Part shown: positions 61,330 to 64,000 of the stretch, piece by piece
Position numbering within the stretch: position 1 is the stretch's first letter
Layout of the letters: each line of letters begins with the position of its first letter
DNA from: DASUPK01 sp963801055
Lineage (GTDB): Bacteria; Actinomycetota; Thermoleophilia; Solirubrobacterales; 70-9
Direction of reading: 5' to 3'
NCBI GenBank assembly: GCA_963801055.1
Contig: CAWDDE010000001.1
Span: 744,001-808,000 of the forward strand
DNA: 64,000 nt
Translations under genes and position numbers: made by a program
The notes under the pieces: generated by a model
What the model was told of the DNA's origin: nothing
Database searches by the model: none
What the model saw: only the letters and a program-made list of their open reading frames with translations

Positions 61330-61335
61330 TCTCGC

Positions 61336-61941
61336 GTGGCCAAGGAGCGGCTCAAGAGCCCCAGGGCCCGCCTGTTCGTGGCGCTCGACCTGCCGGAGGA
61401 CGTGCGCGCGGGCCTGGTCGCGTGGCAGAGCACGGCCCTCGCCGACCCGGCCCTCCGCCCGGTCAAGCCGGAGTCGCTCCACATGACCCTCGTCTTCCTC
61501 GGCTATCAGGCCGAGAAGGACGCGAGGGCGATCGCCAAGGCCGCGTTCGCGACCGACGCGAGCGCCCCGTCGGTGGAGCTCGCCGCCCAGCCCCTGGGCG
61601 TCCCGAAGGGAAAGCGGCCGCGCCTGATCGCGCTCGACGCGCGCTCGGACGAGACCGTGGCGCTGCAGAGGGAGGTCGAGGAGAGGCTGGTGGCCGGCGG
61701 CTTCTATGAACCGGAGAAGCGGCCGTTCTGGCCGCATCTGACCGTCGCCCGGGTGAGGCCCGAGGCGCCCGGAAGCCGGAAGGCCGCCCAGATCAGGAAC
61801 TCACCGCACCCGCTGCCCGAACACATGTTCCGCTTCTTCCGTCCGACTCGTCTGGTGCTCTTCAAGTCTCATCTGCGCCGAACCGGCGCGGAGTATGAGT
61901 CCCTGGCCGAGTTGGAGCTTCCGACCGCCAACAACGACTAA
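61336..61941 (+). CDS. thpR: RNA 2',3'-cyclic phosphodiesterase (2'-5' RNA ligase family)
   Basis: A 201-residue 2H phosphoesterase. The two HxTx motifs are PESLHMTLVFLGYQ and PFWPHLTVARVRPE, with an N-terminal RARLFVALDLPEDVRAGLVA. The fold hydrolyses RNA 2',3'-cyclic phosphates and can ligate tRNA halves in vitro. Linkage to recA/cinA is a recurring gene order in bacteria. recA begins 18 bases after its stop, so it is probably the first gene of the recA operon. Confidence 0.92.
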   Translation: MAKERLKSPRARLFVALDLPEDVRAGLVAWQSTALADPALRPVKPESLHMTLVFLGYQAEKDARAIAKAAFATDASAPSVELAAQPLGVPKGKRPRLIALDARSDETVALQREVEERLVAGGFYEPEKRPFWPHLTVARVRPEAPGSRKAAQIRNSPHPLPEHMFRFFRPTRLVLFKSHLRRTGAEYESLAELELPTANND

Positions 61942-61959
61942 ATGCAGAGAGGTGAGGTG

Positions 61960-63090
61960 ATGGCAGATCAGAAGCCCAACCTGAGAGAGGCCGGCGAGAA
62001 GGACGCGAAGGCGCGCGACCAGGCGCTGCAGGCGGCGGTCAAGCAGATCGAGCAGAACTTCGGGCAGGGCGCGCTGATGAAGCTCGGAGACGTCGGCGCG
62101 ATCAACGTGGAGACGATCTCCACCGGCGCGCTGCCCCTGGACATCGCCCTCGGCGTGGGCGGGGTCCCGCGCGGCCGCATCATCGAGATCTTCGGGCCCG
62201 AGTCCTCCGGGAAGACGACCCTCGTCTACCACATCGTCGCCGAGGCCCAGGCGCGCGGCGGGGTCTGCGCCTTCGTCGACACCGAGCACGCCATCGACCC
62301 CACCTACGCGCGGAAGATCGGCGTCAACACCGACGAGCTGCTGATCTCCCAGCCCGACTACGGCGAGCAGGCGCTCGAGATCGTCGACGTGCTGGTGCGC
62401 TCCGGCGCCGTCGACGTGGTCGCGATCGACTCCGTGGCGGCCCTGACCCCGAGGGTGGAGCTCGAGGGCCAGATGGGCGATCAGCACGTAGGCCTGCAGG
62501 CCCGTCTGATGTCTCAAGCGCTGCGGAAGCTTGCGGGAAATCTCAATCGCGCTAAGACAATCTGCCTGTTCACAAACCAGATCCGGGAGAAGATCGGGGT
62601 GATGTTCGGCTCGCCCGAAACCCAGCCGGGCGGCCGCGCGCTGAAGTTCTATTCGAGCCAGCGCCTCGACATCCGCCGGATCGAGACCCTCAAGGAGGGC
62701 ACCGAGGCGGTCGGCAACCGGGTCCGGGTGAAGGTGGTCAAGAACAAGGTCGCGCCCCCGTTCCGCCAGGCCGAGTTCGACATCGAGTACGGCACCGGCA
62801 TCTCGAAGGAGGGCGGACTGCTAGACATGGCGCTGGAGCACGACCTGATCCAGAAGTCGGGCTCCTTCTTCTCCTACGGCGAGACGCGGCTCGGCCAGGG
62901 CCGCAACAACACCAAGGAGTTCCTGCGCGACAACCCGGAGCTGGCTGCGGAGCTCGAGCGAAAGATCCACGCCAAGCTCGGGATCGGGGAAGAGGCCGAG
63001 ACACGCCCGGAGGCCGAAAAGGAGGCCGATGCGGCGAAGGCGGCCGATGCCGTCAGGGAGGCGAAGAAGCCGGAGAGGAAGGCCGCCTAG
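61960..63090 (+). CDS. recA: Recombinase RecA
   Basis: RecA forms the filament on single-stranded DNA for strand exchange and LexA cleavage. The 376-residue protein is uninterrupted (no intein) with Walker A IFGPESSGKTTLVYHIVAEA, VCAFVDTEHAIDPTYARKIG, VVAIDSVAALTPRVELEGQM (Walker B), GDQHVGLQARLMSQALRKL, and the loop-2 region FTNQIREKIGVMFGSPETQP. A Glu/Ala/Lys-rich C-terminal tail follows. ATG 61960 is chosen because GAGAGG lies 7 bases upstream and the protein starts MADQKP; ATG 61942 is in frame but closer to the thpR stop. recX follows by 38 bases. Confidence 0.98.
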   Translation: MADQKPNLREAGEKDAKARDQALQAAVKQIEQNFGQGALMKLGDVGAINVETISTGALPLDIALGVGGVPRGRIIEIFGPESSGKTTLVYHIVAEAQARGGVCAFVDTEHAIDPTYARKIGVNTDELLISQPDYGEQALEIVDVLVRSGAVDVVAIDSVAALTPRVELEGQMGDQHVGLQARLMSQALRKLAGNLNRAKTICLFTNQIREKIGVMFGSPETQPGGRALKFYSSQRLDIRRIETLKEGTEAVGNRVRVKVVKNKVAPPFRQAEFDIEYGTGISKEGGLLDMALEHDLIQKSGSFFSYGETRLGQGRNNTKEFLRDNPELAAELERKIHAKLGIGEEAETRPEAEKEADAAKAADAVREAKKPERKAA

Positions 63091-63128
63091 GCAGCCGGGT
63101 CTTGGGAGGCTCCTGGATCGCTGTTGCC

Positions 63129-63611
63129 ATGCAAGAGCAGGGCAGGAGAGCTCAAGACGACGCCTACAAGCTCGCGCTCAAGGCGCTTCGGTACAAGGAG
63201 CGCACCGAGTCAGAGCTGCGCGACTGGCTCGCCGAGCGCGGGGTGGAGGAGGCGGAGATCGCCGAGGTGATCGCCCTGCTCGCCGAGGCCGGGGCGATCG
63301 ACGACGCGAGCTTTGCCCGCCGCTACGCCGAGGACAAGCGCCAGCTGGCCGGCTGGGGTCCGGATCGGATCGCGAACGCGCTGGAAGCCCGCGGGGTGGA
63401 CAGGGCGCACATCGAGGCCGCCCTCGCCAGCGAGGACGAGAGTTCGCAGCTCGAGCGCGCGATCGCGCTGCTTGGGGACCGCGGGATGCCCTGCGGCGGG
63501 GAGCGAGACCGCGAGCGTGCCCTCCGCCTCCTGGTCAGGCGCGGATATCCCCTCGAGCTGGCATATGAGGCGGTCAGAGGCGCCGAGAGAGCCTCCCACA
63601 AGGCGTCCTGA
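63129..63611 (+). CDS. recX: Regulatory protein RecX
   Basis: RecX inhibits RecA filaments. The 160-residue helical protein has KLALKALRYKERTESELRDW, LAERGVEEAEIAEVIALLAE, DDASFARRYAEDKRQLAGWG and RIANALEARGVDRAHIEAAL, the three-helix repeats of the family. The internal Cys pair is not conserved-like. The ATG at 63129 has only a weak ribosome binding site; a TTG at 63102 would add nine residues. The recA-recX order is the standard one. Confidence 0.92.
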   Translation: MQEQGRRAQDDAYKLALKALRYKERTESELRDWLAERGVEEAEIAEVIALLAEAGAIDDASFARRYAEDKRQLAGWGPDRIANALEARGVDRAHIEAALASEDESSQLERAIALLGDRGMPCGGERDRERALRLLVRRGYPLELAYEAVRGAERASHKAS

Positions 63612-63644
63612 GCTCGCGCCTGACGCCTGTCCGCCGTCCCTGGG

Positions 63645-63650
63645 TAGGAT
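63645..63650 (+). promoter_or_regulatory. -10 box (TAGGAT) of the last gene
   Basis: TAGGAT ends 9 bases before the ATG at 63660, again predicting a leaderless transcript. Confidence 0.45.
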
Positions 63651-63659
63651 CCGCGCCGG

Positions 63660-64000
63660 ATGGACGGCAACTTCTTCTTCGTCGTCGGGATCGTCCTGGT
63701 GTGTGCCGCGGTCGCGCTGGCGTTCTTCGGCATCCGCGGCAGCGATTCGTTTCCGCCCAGCCGCGCGGTGATGGTCGGCGTGATCGGCCTATTCGCCGCG
63801 GTCGTGGCCACGACCATGGCCTTCGCCATCGTCAAGTCGAACGACGAGCAGAGGGAGCGCAGCGAGAAGCAGGCCGAGGAGGAGCAGCAGGCCCAGGCCG
63901 AGGCGGGCCAGCCGGCCACCTCAGGCGCGCCCGGGATCAGCCTCGCCGTGGACTCCCCGTCCGACGGGTCGCTCGTGTTCCAGCCGAACGGCCTGACCGC
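63660..64000 (+). CDS. Membrane-anchored protein with probable extracytoplasmic cupredoxin-like domain (3' truncated)
   Basis: The first 113 codons of a gene that leaves the window. Two membrane helices are visible: FFFVVGIVLVCAAVALAFFG and MVGVIGLFAAVVATTMAFAI. A charged, Gln/Glu-rich coiled-coil-like segment follows (NDEQRERSEKQAEEEQQAQA), then a Gly/Ala/Pro linker and the start of a beta domain (GISLAVDSPSDGSLVFQPNG). The end resembles the beginning of cupredoxin domains found in membrane-anchored copper proteins and cytochrome-oxidase subunit II-like proteins, but the copper ligands would lie beyond the window. The domain call is therefore an inference. Confidence 0.55.
   Translation, partial: MDGNFFFVVGIVLVCAAVALAFFGIRGSDSFPPSRAVMVGVIGLFAAVVATTMAFAIVKSNDEQRERSEKQAEEEQQAQAEAGQPATSGAPGISLAVDSPSDGSLVFQPNGLT

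Larger units (their letters stand above)
61015..61335. other. Intergenic region between the lipoprotein and thpR
   Basis: About 320 bases with no gene on the plus strand. On the minus strand there is one possible very short membrane peptide (61107-61184). TAGCGT at 61324-61329 is the likely thpR -10 box. Confidence 0.5.

Overview
The window is GC-rich chromosomal DNA with almost entirely housekeeping content. Gene content and order point to a deep-branching actinobacterium, most likely class Thermoleophilia (Solirubrobacterales-like). The evidence is an actinobacterial-type integration host factor next to gmk-rpoZ-coaBC, an rpsO-pnp-M16 peptidase-dapB-dapA-RNase J-ftsK run, a PyrR-controlled pyr operon, a DUF559 'AbiEi-type' solitary gene, frequent GTG/TTG starts, and -10 boxes placed directly in front of start codons. 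The lineage is inferred from gene content only. No phage, transposase or CRISPR array is visible.

Layout. 1-8.4 kb: end of a P-domain protein, then yebC-ruvC-ruvA-ruvB (Holliday junction processing), a zinc-ribbon/PAS protein, a fused secDF translocase, a small membrane protein, and a DUF559 gene bracketed by hairpin repeats. 8.4-15.1 kb: recJ and relA/spoT, a cupredoxin, a HIT protein and a small secreted protein. 15.1-20.2 kb (minus strand): a HIT-phosphohexomutase-MBL-diacylglycerol kinase operon, and corA. 20.4-22.1 kb: a SAM riboswitch with terminator controlling a threonine-synthase-like gene and a MoaD/ThiS-like sulfur-carrier gene. 22.5-23.9 kb: tRNA-Arg(CCG) and RNase Z. 24.0-33.6 kb: pyrR-pyrB-pyrC-isochorismatase-like-carA-carB-pyrK-pyrD, mostly with overlapping stop/start codons, behind a PyrR-binding hairpin. 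33.7-37.2 kb: mihF, gmk, rpoZ, coaBC, a TPR gene and dtd. 37.2-46.8 kb: rimP-nusA-infB-DUF503-rbfA-nrnA-truB-ribF-rpsO behind an attenuator-like leader, then three small redox/monooxygenase genes. 47-54 kb: pnp to RNase J. 54.1-56.4 kb: a minus-strand two-component system. 56.5-64 kb: ftsK, cinA, a lipoprotein, thpR, recA, recX and a truncated membrane protein.

Three themes stand out. First, the riboswitch-thrC-moaD unit is wired like a methionine gene, not a threonine gene, and may be a sulfur-carrier-dependent homocysteine pathway. Second, at least fifteen genes have a TANNNT or xAGAAT box ending 6-9 bases before the start codon, implying widespread leaderless mRNAs. Third, seven normally essential or conserved genes are broken by ten frameshifts, eight of them a net extra base. 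A ninth extra base would explain an apparent ribF-rpsO fusion. This looks like systematic assembly error rather than gene decay, so the frameshifted genes are probably functional in the organism.

All calls were made by reading the sequence; no database or folding program was run.
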